Assembly: GCA_001683735.1 (NCBI GenBank)
Contig: LUGG01000002.1
Span: 2,852,001-2,916,000 of the forward strand
DNA: 64,000 nucleotides
Direction: 5' to 3'
DNA from: Grifola frondosa
Lineage: Eukaryota > Basidiomycota > Agaricomycetes > Polyporales > Grifolaceae
A program made the translations under genes and the position numbers. Shown one piece after another: positions 23,466 through 35,164 of this stretch. The number at the start of each line of letters is the position of its first letter. Within the stretch, counting starts at the first letter, position 1. Under the pieces are notes generated by a model that was not told the DNA's origin, ran no database searches, and saw only the letters and a program-made list of their open reading frames with translations.

Positions 23466-25796
23466 TCACACATAGAATCCCTTGATGAGTGACTCGACTT
23501 CTTCTGGGGGCATCTTGATGTCTAGGAGTCATAGACAATGTAATGGTCATCCGAAGAGATACTGGAGAATACATACATTTCTGAGGATCTGTAGGATCGG
23601 AGATCGAGATCAACGATAATCCGATGCATATATGCACTGTCCAACTCACTCTTGCTGAACTCCTTCCCCAAATTTCTCTGGATGAACCGTTGCAACGAAG
23701 GCAACCACAAGTTTTACGACTTCGTCAGCTACCGTAGCTCTCCCTTCTGGATCATCTTGCAGCACTCGGGCCAACTTGTGTCGTTCGGTGATCTCCTCGA
23801 GAAGATCAAAGAACCGCGTGAACTTGTCCTTCGTCGCACTCTTGCCCTTGTCCTTGTCGTCCATGAGGGTCTGTAGCAGCGGCGAGAAGTTTGTGTCGAA
23901 GTAGCCAGCTTTCGCGGTGCGGAAGTTCGAGTTGAGTGTCTCCTGTGCCGGTCGAGACAGAATAGACGTAACGTCCGTGCGCGGCTTGAGAAGTAGCTGC
24001 GTGCGCAGGTAAGAGACGTTGTTGAGTAAGAAGACCGAGCCAAACGCGGGCCGCTTGTTCATCCGCGAAAGAGTGAGTAGGCTGCTGAGAACCACATTGA
24101 CCACGTCATCTGAAGTTGGCGTCAACGAGCGAACGCAAGCCGCAACTCGGCGACGTACATGTGTAGTGCTCGAGGATCGTCTGATCATCAACCTCGGCAG
24201 CTTTCGTCTTGCCAGCCTGCGTGCCCTCTCCCATCTTCCAATTTCCGTCCCCAAGTGTGAGCAAGGCAGAAGTTGCTGCGTCTCGGACCTCCATGATTCG
24301 ATTAAGATATTGCACGGTCTACCAATACGTCGGTTAACATTACGTATCCTACGACGAATCGCTCACCGAGATCGTGAAGTCCACTAAACCAGTACCAACG
24401 TCGCCGCCTTTGCCCAAAGCGGCTGCTCGGACATCGGCCAAGAACTCCGGGAAACTCCTCAGACATGACGCACGGATGGAGTGCACGCCGTCCTTTAGCT
24501 CGTTCTCTTTGCGTCCAGCATTGCGGCACATCACGTCGTCCCAGCGACCTTGTAGGGCGGTGAGGGATGCATAAGTGGAAAGCGCAAGGAATGTGTTCTT
24601 GTGAAGAGAACGCTTGATGAGTGAACCGAGGGATGATAGCGTGGAGGTGAACAACGATGTCAACGGAGTAATGAGGGTCGCGAAGGTGGTACTTAGGTAG
24701 GATTGTGCAGGCAAAGGGGCTAGCTCTGATAAGAGACCGTATTCTTCCTAAATTTGTAAGCAATGTCAGTGACACCTCGAACAACTCAAATTCGGATTCA
24801 CCTCCGCAACCTTCATCATGTTTTCCACCCACGTCCCAAATTCGCGCCCAGCGACGACTCCGTCTATGGTCTCCGCACGATCCACGACGCGTTTACCATA
24901 GGTCTCGAGACATTTCCGAGCCCATGCTCCACGCATATCGCCATAGCCCTTCTGCGCTTCTTTGAGCGCTGTCTGTATGCCAGGCGCGGCCGGGTGCGAG
25001 GGGTGAGTAGCAGGGAGAGGTAGGGTACGCATGAACGCTACGAGAGGACGAAGACTCGCAAGCAAGGAAGGATTGAAGGGTATCGGTGTGAACTCAGCAC
25101 CATTTGAGGGTACGCCTGAAGACGCCTCTGCGACGAGTTTGGTATAGAATTGAATGAGCTTCTTGGCACCGGTTTCCACAAGTCGGGCCTATAATATTCT
25201 TATAATGAGTGCCCGTGCAGAAAGAAATCGAGCGAAACTCGTACTTGATCACGAGAACCGCCCTCGAGCGTATTAAATGCAATACTGGCGTTCATCCGCT
25301 CCAGGACCTCCGTATATGCAGTCAGTTGGTTGGATTGAGGGCTGCGGAGATGTTGTTAAGACAAATATACGGAGTTTGGGGAACACTCACCCGCGTAGGA
25401 TGAGTGCCTCTTCTGCAGCGACGCCCTCTTGGTAACTTGCAATGTCGTCGATCTTCTGTAACACGCTCTCAATGTCTGGAATATAGTTCGAAACGAGTTG
25501 TCCTTAACAGTAAGATGGACGTACTATTCGCACGTCTCGTCAACAGCTGCGTGGAATTATACAGTGGCAGGATAGACTTCTCCAGCTTGACTAGTCGGGT
25601 ATCGAAGCTGGACAGAATTGCTGGATTGGGGAGTAAGATGAGCTCGATCATCATTGCAGGACTACTCACAAGTCATGCGCTGTGATATTTGCCGAGTCTT
25701 GTTGAGGTTTTGCTCCAACTATGCCCCATGAATTCAACGGAGAATCTTACAGAAGGAGCATGCCTACCAGCTCAATCTCGGCAGTTTCGTCATCCA
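23466..25796 (-). CDS. EXO70: Exocyst complex component Exo70
   Basis: The start at 25796 gives MDDETAEIELLEQNLNKTRQ, the N-terminal coiled coil. FDTRLVKLEKSILPLY, WARKCLETYGKRVVDRAETI and the conserved FLLNNVSYLRTQLLL follow. The C-terminus (RNLGKEFSK, then NPQKYIKMPPEEVESLIKGF) is rebuilt across two short introns (GTGAGT and GTATGT donors), with the stop at 23466. Exo70 binds PI(4,5)P2 and helps the exocyst tether secretory vesicles at growing hyphal tips. The frame changes near 23700 between KLVVAF and the LQRFIQRN segment; this is one extra or two missing bases. The gene is convergent with EZH2-like B, about 200 nt apart. Confidence 0.88.
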
Positions 25797-26164
25797 TCTT
25801 GTGACAAAAAGGGTATAGTACTAAACGTCAGAACATAGGTGAGTCTTTCATAGCAACTAGCTGCAAAACAGACTCACAAAGAAGCCTTGGGATGGGTAGG
25901 CTAGTGTGGGTATAACAGGAACAGAGATGAACAGCGTGCTAGCACTGCCAAACGATTGCTGACGCTGAACCAGTGCTTATGCCCGATAAGATGGACGGTG
26001 AATGAAGTAGAGGCCTCTGCTTTATGGAATGATAACTGGTGGGATAGCGCGAAGCAAGTTACAATGATGGGTGACGCGCTCGCCGAGCGGTGGCGCCCGC
26101 GAGTCGTGACTTGCGATCGACGACCACGACCAGCCGCCTCCAATTTTCGACGGGAGTGCATACG
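25797..26164. other. Bidirectional promoter region
   Basis: 368 nt between the divergent EXO70 and TMEM242-like genes. No further feature. Confidence 0.4.
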
Positions 26165-27105
26165 ATGCCCAACGCTTCATCACCAGCCGCCGACAATGCT
26201 CGCCAATTGCTAGATGACAGCCATTCCGACTCCTCCAAGCAGCCGTCTGACTCTCAAGCCTGGCTGGCTGGGTACAAGCCCATTTTCGGATCCGACGATG
26301 GCACCAAAAGCCCAATCCCGAGCTGGCTACCTGTGTCCCTCGTACGGTTTCATGTGTCTTGTCTGCAATTTGTTACTTTTTCTAACGCGCATCTTAGCTA
26401 GCTCTGACAACGGCCGCGCTCGCCGTTCCGATCGTCATTCTTAGGAGGCAGCGCGCATCCGCTCTCGGGAAGGCACTAGCAAACGCACCCCCTCCTCCTC
26501 GTCGCACTAGCTCCGGGGGAGCACCTCTCGCCTTATCTGGCTCATCTTTACACCCCCCACTACCCCCGAGACCGCCTTCGGCGCCATCAGCATCTGCGTC
26601 TACGTCCGCCGCCCGTGTGGAGGACGACTTCAACGGCGCACTGCACTGCGCAGGGGCGTTCGGCGTAGCAACGCTACTTGTGGTGCTCGGCGCAGGCGCC
26701 GGAGTGTGGGGAGTAAGGTCTTATATGGGCGTGCAGGACGTGAGTACTCTCTTTTTTGGCGCTGTTGCGCTGCTGACGATGGCGCAGACACAAGAGTTCG
26801 CGGATCGCATGCGCCACGCCGTCCTGACCCGCATGCCCATGCTATCTGCTCGAATACACCGCCCGCCAGAGCCGGAGGACGACACGGCCATCGCCATAGT
26901 AGGAGAGGACCCTGTAAAACCTGCGCATGTACCACCACGGCCGCAGGTGAATGAGGAGGACGCGACAAAGTGGTCGTGGTCTGACGCAGAGGAGCGTCTT
27001 AAGGATGCATTTGAAAAGGATGGGTTCTCGGGCTGGTCTCAGGCCGCCCTCCGGGAGCTTGAAACCGAAGGTGAGCTGGAGAGGATCAAAAGAGGTCATA
27101 TATAG
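26165..27105 (+). CDS. TMEM242-like mitochondrial membrane protein
   Basis: Exons are about 26165-26341, 26398-26738 and 26789-27105, with GT-AG introns. The protein has two hydrophobic segments, LALTTAALAVPIVIL before a Pro/Ser-rich linker and GAFGVATLLVVLGAGAGVWG after it. GVQDTQEFADRMRHAVLTRM then follows, which resembles the end of animal TMEM242 (GVHSMNDFRSKMQ type). TMEM242 is an inner-membrane assembly factor for the ATP synthase c-ring; assignment here rests on layout and weak similarity. The charged C-terminus (DAEERLKDAFEKDGFSGW) runs to a TAG at 27103-27105. This last stretch reappears in decayed form between the transporter repeats at 34757, 38789 and, inverted, 54109-54231. Confidence 0.6.
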
Positions 27106-27362
27106 ATACACTCTCATGGAATCTTATTGTCGAGCATGCTGAACTATTGTTTCGATGTGGAATCGAGTTTCTACCCCGCAAACATATCGAAATGAAAGGC
27201 GACAGGTGATTTTGAGCTTTACCAATGTTAGCAGCACAGAAAACAAAAACCCATTGGAGCCTAAGCTACGTCGCATCACGTCAAGCTGCTCATTATACAC
27301 ATGTATATCATCAAAAAAAAACATCAGCGAAAGTGCCATTACCAGATCGCCATGACATATGT

Positions 27363-29438
27363 CTACGCTTCTGGCTGTACATGTGGCGCCGCCTCTACAT
27401 GTGCATTCGCGCCGACGCTCGTACTCTTGATCGAGGCCTGCTCTCCGTCCCTCTCAAGCTCGTCCTTAATATCATCGACATATACGGCCTACACCATTCA
27501 TCAGACATATGCAGCCGGATGAGAAGCACAGCTCGAAACGTACCTTCTCGTCTTCGTAGTTCGTCTCCTTCACCGTGCGCAGGACAAGCCACGCAAAGGG
27601 AAATGAGACGAGCATCAGAATCCAGCTCGCAAGCTGCACACCGTAGTGTTCAGTTTCTTCTCATCTAAGCGGAGAACAGAACTTACGTGCTCGTTTAGAA
27701 GCGGTGTAGCTACAGCGTCCATACCGAAGCTTCCCGCACCCCCCTACGGAAAACAAGTTCCTTTATAAACGACGCGATTCAGAGATCCTATTATGCTTAC
27801 CGCGCTCTGGATGGCCTTATATAAACCAGCGTAGCGGGCAAGCTTAAAGGGATCATTCGTGAGTGCACCCATGATCCAGTACGCGAGCGCCTGATAGCAT
27901 GCATCCACGAAGAAATCTGCAACAACACAATTTCAGCCCTCCGCCCACCGCATCATACAGACCTTCTCAGCCACTCACAGAAGAAGTACAGCGCGCCCTT
28001 CCCGCGATACGCCTTATCCTTATAGTTGATGAAGTTCGCTGGGATATCGTCCTTGCGCGTGAAGGTCACCTGCCACGACAGACCGATAGACCATACGATG
28101 ACCGTCATGGTAGCGACGACCGCGAGACCGAAGTACCCCCGCGCGCGCCGGTGCAGGAACTTCGTGTCAGCACCAAGTAGCCCATCAGCAGCGCACCAAT
28201 GATCGCGCCCGCGCCCGCGAGTGTTCCGTTCAGCGCGCGTGTGGGCCCATCAAACCGCGCCGCAGTCACCGCACCCTGATATGCGTAGAAATAGTTTGAC
28301 GCGAAGAACATCGGGAGCAACGCTGTATGACATCGGTCGTGAATGGAAAATGGCGACGACAGTGGGGAGATACTTACCGAGCATCCTCCAGTCCTTAAGC
28401 AAGTTCCACATGCCGATAATCTCTTCGTGCGGAGCAGAGGCCGCCACGACCTTGACGATTGTGCCATCGGCGCGAATGACTTTGTTGGGGGCAAGACAAG
28501 GAAGGCAGACGCGATTCCCACAAAAACGATGATGATGAACGCCTAAGTATGCACGTTATCCTCGGTGCAGGATATCAACTTAGCATGGAACACATGGACG
28601 TACTATGTAGGTGGACGTCGCGACCGCTGTGAGACCGCCGTGACGAATGTTGATGGCCAGTGCGATTACAGAGCCGATGAAGGAACCAAATTGGAACGTC
28701 GCCCAGAATACCGAAACGCCTTCCCCTTTCTTTCTCGAGCGGGTAGCTCATCATAACTGAACCCTGCGCGGACCACAACAGCGCAGCAGTAATACCAAGA
28801 ATCGCGCCTGCGAAGATAAGGAACCATCTGGTTCCTTGAGTTTGGAAGCTGCACCGTTCGGAGAATTATTAGACGAGCGGTTGCGATAAGACGATAGACG
28901 ATAGGCATACCACCACAACGCTCCGACGTAGAGTGCGTATCCGAGGGTACCAATGAAGAGAGTCAATTTTGGTCCAAGCACTGTGCACAAATGTAAGTAT
29001 TAACATTTCGCAGTCGCAGGAACATAGCGTGAATATTTATAGATCTCAGTGGGGGGGGGGGGGGGGGGGGACGAAGGCCTTTTACAGTTGATCTCAATCG
29101 CTATTCTTTTTGTACGCACCGTTGCAAATACCGCCGCTGACTAGACCGGTGAGCGCAAACATGCCGTACAGGACACCTTGTGAGGTATCAGAAAGCACGA
29201 CGTCCTGCGTTCCTCCCGCACCCAAATTCGAGACCGCGCTAAAACATTCCCACTGTGGCGAAGCTGCTCACTCTCAGTATCGGTTGGCAGTAGAGCTACA
29301 GCCATGCTCACCAGGTCATGCCAACGAGCACGACTTGTGTCATCGGTTTGCTACATGAAATGAGGTCGGTCAACGTGGAACACAGTGGGTATACGCACAA
29401 TGCACGAACGTATAGATTGCTGGATATTTAATCTCCAT
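27363..29438 (-). pseudogene. UNC93-like/DUF895 MFS transporter, copy A (decayed)
   Basis: The start MEIKYPAIYTFVH is at 29438, then KPMTQVVLVGMTC, the FATVGMF segment, VLGPKLTLFIGTLGYALYVG, GTRWFLIFAGAILGI, VIRADGTIVK, FFASNYFYAYQGAVTAARFD and the C-terminal VYVDDIKDELERDGEQASIK, ending at 27363. This is the 11-12 helix UNC93-like (DUF895) branch of the major facilitator superfamily, common in fungi; substrates are not known. Compared with copies B and D, copy A has an extra T in a run at 29241-29244, two bases missing near 28710-28735 and one missing near 28160, among others. That many indels mark it as non-functional unless several are sequence errors. Its intron near 29051 carries a run of 20 G. 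Confidence 0.75.
29051..29070 (+). repeat. Homopolymer of 20 G in an intron of transporter copy A
   Basis: Twenty consecutive G on the plus strand. The same intron in copy D has only six G at this place (near 40843), and copies B and C have a different sequence. Confidence 0.9.
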
Positions 29439-31034
29439 CATGGTGAGGTGTCGGCGTATGGGAGGAGGTGAGTGACGGGGTCGACAGAGGGACAAACACC
29501 CGTGTGAGCAACACGATTATCGGGTCTATATTGACGGAGGCGAGTAGTGTTGAGAAGAATATAATTAAGCGGCCGATATTCCTGTTGCATGCATCGTGCT
29601 CTGGATGCGTGACAGATGACCAGCCAACAGCGATCAGAGATCAAAACATATTCGGCTTGCATGCTGCTCAGGATGCCTCCCAGGGCAAACATCTGTCACC
29701 GCTAGCCAACATTGGTGAAAAGCTTCCGCCTTCTGCGATAATGACACCGATCAATCGCCTATGCTAGTTCCACTGCGGGGTAAAACGAACTTGATCAGCT
29801 CGAATGAGTAGGCCAGCCTCCATTCTGGAATTGCAGAGTGCTCCGGATGGCAGTTTCGAAGACTAATCTGTTCTCCTCCACTAGTCACTAGTCAGCCTTG
29901 GCCGTTTTCTATTCTGCTGTCACTAATCTCAGTCACAATTATGTTGGCATGGGCTGTTTCTGTTGTCTTCATCCAGAGTATATGGAATACGTCGTACTCC
30001 TCGAATTGCGGAAAGGTGCGAAATAAAACAGCCACGGATTTGGCGTCATGCTTCATGGGATAGAAGCCACCTGTGCATGAGACCGCTAGCTTTCCGAGTC
30101 TATACCATGTGTACCTGCCAATGGACCGAAAGTGTCATGTAACACAAAGCCCCGTTCCGTGTCTTCTCTAGCGCTGTAAAAATGGCATTGTTATTTTTTG
30201 GTAAGGAGAAGTCGTTGTACTGACGCTTGTTCTTTACTTCATCGCTGTTGGTAAATGTGTACACAACAACGTGATCGGACTGCATAGTCGGGTTAGTGAA
30301 TAAATGCGTGCTGCAGAATTCTCCGACACGACATACATCTGGCGAACTATGCTGATCACATGGCCGACGTCGTCCACAGCAAGGACAGGAGGAATCGGGC
30401 AAAATATCTTGCTGTTAAATCAGATATTGATTATGCTGTTGCGCAGACTAAGGGGGCACATCAGAACTTACTTTTTTCCACCTACGCATCGTCCACCTGG
30501 ACATCCTTCGCGATGGTAAGCATAGTGACTTGCGTTTACAATCCTGCTCGGCTCGACCTTTCCCTGCAGAAAGTAGGGATTCGTTGTAATGAAGATTCGC
30601 GCCTCAAGGATTCTTTCATTCGTGCCAGGAGTGCACGTATGTGTTAGTAGTCTGGTGAAGTAAGTATTCGCGTCCACGGCGCCCCAGCGAGACCTGGTGG
30701 AAGCTTTTATTCTAATACGTGCGCCAGACAAAATCCGCGGCTTCTGTGCCGGATGAGGGACTACCGACTCTGGCGGTATGGTCGACCATGACCTTTTGCC
30801 GTCGTCGTCGTCGTCGTCGATGATGATGTTACAAACGAACGGGCGCTTGATTCGAAGCCTTTGACAATCAACTGCAACAACGCCAGACTGGTTAGCACTA
30901 GTGCAACCACTGTCGTGATGGATCGGCTTTCCACCCTTCAAACGTGTCGAAATGAAACGCGGAGGGTGATTTAAATGTCCTGAAGCCCCAAATGTCGTTA
31001 GCACGGCGAACAATACTCACAGAAGCCCTAAGCT
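29439..31034. other. Upstream flank of copy A; degenerate repeat sequence
   Basis: No intact gene. It holds the copy A 5' flank and sequence shared with units 2 and 3, including the plus-strand fragment around 30304-30480 (see the remnant-ORF finding) and a GTC/GAT trinucleotide tract near 30797-30828. Function of the shared block is unknown. Confidence 0.5.
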
Positions 31035-31152
31035 ACGTCGCATCACGTCACAGTACCCATCGTAAAATGTACATCATCAAAAACATGACCGAAGTGTCAT
31101 CACAAGATCCCCATGACAGACGTCTACGCCTCACTTCGACTGTGGCGCCGCC

Positions 31153-33190
31153 TCACACATTCGCGTTCGCGCTGATGCTCGCCTTCTCGATCGAGCCCTC
31201 CTCGCCGCCCTTCTCCTGCTCGTCCTTCTTGATATCGTCGACGTACACGACCTACACTTTGATCAGACAAAGCTAATGGATGAGGAGCGCGGCTCGAAAC
31301 GTACCTTCTCGTCTTCGTAGTTCGTCTCCTTCACCGTGCGTAGGACAAGCCACGCAAAGGGGAACGAGACGAGCATTAAGATCCAGCTCGCAAGCTGCAC
31401 ACCGTAATGATCAGATTCTTCTCGTCCAAGCGGAGAATAGAACTTACATGCTCGTTCAGAAGTGGTGTAGCTACAGCGTCCATACCGAAGCCTCCCGCTC
31501 CACTCTACGGAAAACAAGCTCATTTATAAACGACGCGATGCAGAGATCCTGCTATGCTTACCGACCCTGGATGGCCTGTATAGACCAGCGTAGCGGGTAA
31601 CCTTGAAGGGATCATTCGTTAGCGCACCCAAGGTCCAGCACGCGAGCGCCTGGTAGCACGCATCCACAAAGAGGTCTGCGGCACAATTTCAGCTCTCCAC
31701 CAAGCACATCACACATGCCTATCGGCCGCTCACAGAAGAAGTACAGTGCGCCCTTCCCGCGATACGCCTTGTCCTTATAATTGATGAAGTTCGCCGGGGT
31801 ATCATCCTTGCGCGTGAAGGTCACCTGCCACGACAGACCGATAGACCATACGATGATCGTCATGGTAGCGACGACTGCGAGACCAAAGTACCCCCGCGCG
31901 CGCCGGTGCAGGAATTTCGTGTCGAGCACGAGGTAGCCCATCAGCAGCGCACCAACGATCGAGCCAGCGCCCGCGAGTGTTCCGTTCAGCGCGCGCGTAG
32001 GCCCGTCGAACCGCCCCACATTCACCGCACCCTGATATGCGTAGAAGTAGTTCGACGCGAAGGACATTGGGAGTAATGCTGTATCGGGTTGGAGATCAAT
32101 GGGAAACGACGACGGTAGTGGGGAGATGCTTACCGAATATCCTCCAGTCCTTGAGCAAATTCCACATGCCGATAATCTCTTCGTGCGGCGCAGAGGCCGC
32201 CACAACCTTGACGATTGTGCCATCGGCGCGAATGACCCTGTTAGGAGGCAAGACAAGGAAGGAGGAAGCGATTCCCACAAGAATGATCACGAGGAACACC
32301 TGTGAAAACAGGTTAACCTTGGTATAGGATATTACCTATATGGAACACACGACGTACTATGTAGGTGGACGTGGTGACCGCTGTGAGACCGTCGTGACGA
32401 ATGTTGATGCCCAGTGCTATTAGAGAACCAATAAAGGAACCAGATTGGAAGATCGCCCAGTATAGCGCGAATGCCTTTCCCTTGTCCTTCTCGAGTGGGT
32501 AGCTCATCATGATCGAACCCTGCGCGGACGACAATAATGCAGCAGTGATACCGAGAATCACGCCTGCGAAGATAAGGAACCATCTGGTTCCTTGAGTTTG
32601 GAAGCTACATGGTTCGGACAATTATTAGATGACCAGTCATGATAAGACGATAGGCGTACCACCACAACGCTCCGACATAGAGTGCGTATCCGAGGGTACC
32701 AATGAAGAGAGTCAATTTTGGCCCAAGCACTGTGTACAAATGTAAAGCTTAGTATTCATCTTGAATCGCAGTCGAAGGAAGGTAGTGTGTGTTTGAAGAC
32801 CCAAAAAGCCCGGTGGTAGACGGCGAATGCCTCTTTGGAATTGATCTCAATCACTATTATTTCTGTACGCACCGTTGCAAATACCGCCACCGATTAAACC
32901 AGTGAGCGCATACATGCCGAAGTAGATACTCAGTGAGGTGTCAGAAAGCACGACATCCTGCGTTCCTCCCGCACCCAAGCCCGAAACTGCGATAAACATT
33001 CCCACTGTGGCGAAGCTGCTCCCTCTCAGTATCGGTTAGCAGTAGAGCTACAGACGTGCTCACCAGGTCATGCCAATGAGTACGACTTGTGTCATCGGCT
33101 TGCTACATGAAATGAGGTCAGTCAACGTCGAACAAACTAGGTATATGCGCAATGCACGAACGTATAGAACGCTGGATATTTAATCTCCAT
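31153..33190 (-). CDS. UNC93-like/DUF895 MFS transporter, copy B (nearly intact)
   Basis: The start is at 33190. The N-terminal, central and most C-terminal exons read through: GTQDVVLSDTSLSIYFGMYA, FQTQGTRWFLIFAGVILGI, SYPLEKDKGKAFALYWAIFQ, VLPPNRVIRADGTIVK, FASNYFYAYQGAVNVGRFD, VATMTIIVWSIGLSWQVTF and YKDKAYRGKGALYF. The frame breaks near 31561-31582, where two bases are missing around LYRPSR just before a splice donor. The following exons (AGGFGMDAVATPLLNEH, VVYVDDIKKDEQEK) are otherwise good. The stop at 31153 is earlier than in copies A and D because of one inserted T after NANV. It could work if the two-base deficit is an error. Expected to be a plasma-membrane or vacuolar transporter of unknown substrate. 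Confidence 0.7.
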
Positions 33191-34756
33191 CGTGGTGAGG
33201 TGTCGGCAGATGGGAGGAGGTGGGTAGCGGGTCGACAGAGGGGCAGACAAAGCAGCATGATATCGGGTTTATATTGATGGATGCGTGTCGTGTTGAGAAG
33301 AACATCATCATGAGACAATGTTCCTGTTGCACGCATCGTGCTCTGGATGTGTGACAGATGGCCAGCACCCATGATCAGAGATCAAAAAAAATCCGGCTTG
33401 TGCGCTGCCTTAGGGTCCCTCCTAGGGCAAGCACTATTCACCGCTAGCCAACATTAGTAACATGTTTCTATCTTCTGCAATAATACTACCCATCAATCAC
33501 ATATGCTGGTTCCATTTCGGGGTAAAGCGAACTCGGTCTGCTCAAATGAGTAGAACAGTCTCCGTTCTGGAATGTCAGCGTGCTCCGGATGGCAGTCTCG
33601 AAGGCTTATTTGCCGTCTTCTATTCTGCTGTAGCCATTTGCAGTCGCAAATATGTCGGTGCGGACTGTTTTCGTCGCCTTCGTCGAAGGTACGTGGAACA
33701 TGCTGTACGCCTCGTATTGCGGCAGTGCGAAATCAAATCACCACTGCTTTGGCAACATGCTTCATGGGATCACATGCGACCACTAGCTTTCCAAGTCTGC
33801 ACAATGTGTACCTGCCAATTGGATGAAGGTGTCATGCACCACAAGAGCCCCCCTCCGTGTCTTCTATAGCACTGTAGGATGGAACTGTCATTTTTCGGTA
33901 AAGAGAAGTACCATTGTACTGACGCTTGTTCTTTGCTTCCTCACTATTGGTAAATGCGTGCACAACAGACGTAGTCGCACTGTATAGTTGGGTTAGTGAA
34001 TACATACGTGCTGCAGAGTTCTCCGACACGACATACAACTGGCAGACTATGCTGATCGTATGGTCGACGTCGCCCATAGCAAGGACCGGAAGAATTAGGA
34101 CAAATATCTTGCTGTTAAAGCGGATATTGATCATGCCGTTGCGCGGACTAATGGGGCATATCAGAACTCACTTTTCCACCTACGCATCGTCCACCTGGAC
34201 ATCCTTCGCGATGGTGGCATGGTGACTTGCGTTCACGATCCTGCTCGGCTCGACCTTTCCCTTCAGAGAACAAGTATTCGACTGTATGAAGATTCGCGCC
34301 TCAGGGATTCATTCATTCGTGCCGTATGTGTTAGTAGTCAAGTGAATTATAAGTATTCGCGGTCCACGCCCCAGCAAGATCTGGTGAAAGCTTTTATTCT
34401 AATATATCATTTGCCAGACAAAATCCGCCGCTTCTTTGTCGGATGAGGGACTACCGATTCTGGCGGTATGGTCGACCATGAACCTTTGCCGTCGTCGTCG
34501 ATGATGTTACTGACGAACGGGCGCTTGATTCGATCAGGAACGAAGCCTTTGACAAGCAACTGCAAAGAACGCCAGACTGGTTAGCGCTGGCGCAACAGAC
34601 TCCCCGCCATAGATTAATCCATCCTTCTCGCTTACGTAACCATGCATGGTGTCAGCATCTCACCGTCGATTCTCATCGCATACCGAAGCCCCTCTAGCAC
34701 ACTGCTGTAGTCTCCGTCCTTTCAGATTTCAGAGGTGGATGAGGAAGAGGTGTTTT
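33191..34756. other. Upstream flank of copy B; degenerate repeat sequence
   Basis: About 1.5 kb with no intact gene. It contains the copy B 5' flank and sequence also present in units 1 and 3 and partly in the inverted unit. The plus-strand fragment near 34010-34200 matches those in units 1 and 3. Confidence 0.5.
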
Positions 34757-34872
34757 GACGCAGAACGGCACTTTGCGGACACGTTTGAAAGGGATGGGTT
34801 CTCGTGCTGGGCTCGTGCTGCCCTCCGGGAGATGGGGAGCCGAAGATGGCAACCAAGAGAGGTCATATATAG
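34757..34872 (+). pseudogene. Fragment of the TMEM242-like gene 3' end (unit 2)
   Basis: This matches the last exon of the gene at 26165-27105 from DAE...DAFEKDGFSGW to the terminal TAG and goes on into its 3' flank (TCTTATTGT..AGCATGCTGAAC). Several substitutions and a short deletion are present. It marks the right end of the duplicated segment. Confidence 0.8.
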
Positions 34873-35164
34873 ATGCACTTTCATGCAATCTTATTGTCCA
34901 GCATGCTGAACCACCGCTTCGATATGGGATCGGCTTTCTATCTTGCAAACATGTCAAAATGAAACATGGGAGGTGATATCAATGTCCTGAAGCAGAAACC
35001 AATGTCATGAGCACAGAAAACAATACCCACAGGAGCCCTAAACTACGTCGCATCACGTCACACTACCCATCATACACGTGTACATCATCAAAAACATGCC
35101 CAAAAGTGTCATCACAAGACCATCATGACGAACGTATACGCCTCACTTTAGCTGCGGCACCGCC

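Larger units (their letters stand above)
27268..31034. repeat. Tandem repeat unit 1 (transporter copy A)
   Basis: First of four direct units. The start is set at the conserved mark ACGTCGCATCACGTCA, which also begins units 2-4 at 31035, 35045 and 39083. The unit contains the transporter copy A on the minus strand, its 5' flank (including a shared GCATCGTGCTCTGGATG block near 29600) and about 1.2 kb of degenerate sequence that also recurs in units 2 and 3. It lacks the TMEM242-tail fragment found at the ends of units 2 and 3. Confidence 0.85.
31035..35044. repeat. Tandem repeat unit 2 (transporter copy B)
   Basis: Second direct unit, about 4.0 kb. It carries transporter copy B, the shared upstream block and, at its right end, a decayed copy of the 3' end of the TMEM242-like gene (34757-34872) just before unit 3. 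Confidence 0.85.

Noticed and set aside
30797..30828. GTC/GAT trinucleotide tract as a CRISPR-like or regulatory repeat
   Set aside because: It is a plain microsatellite, shorter in unit 2, without spacers.
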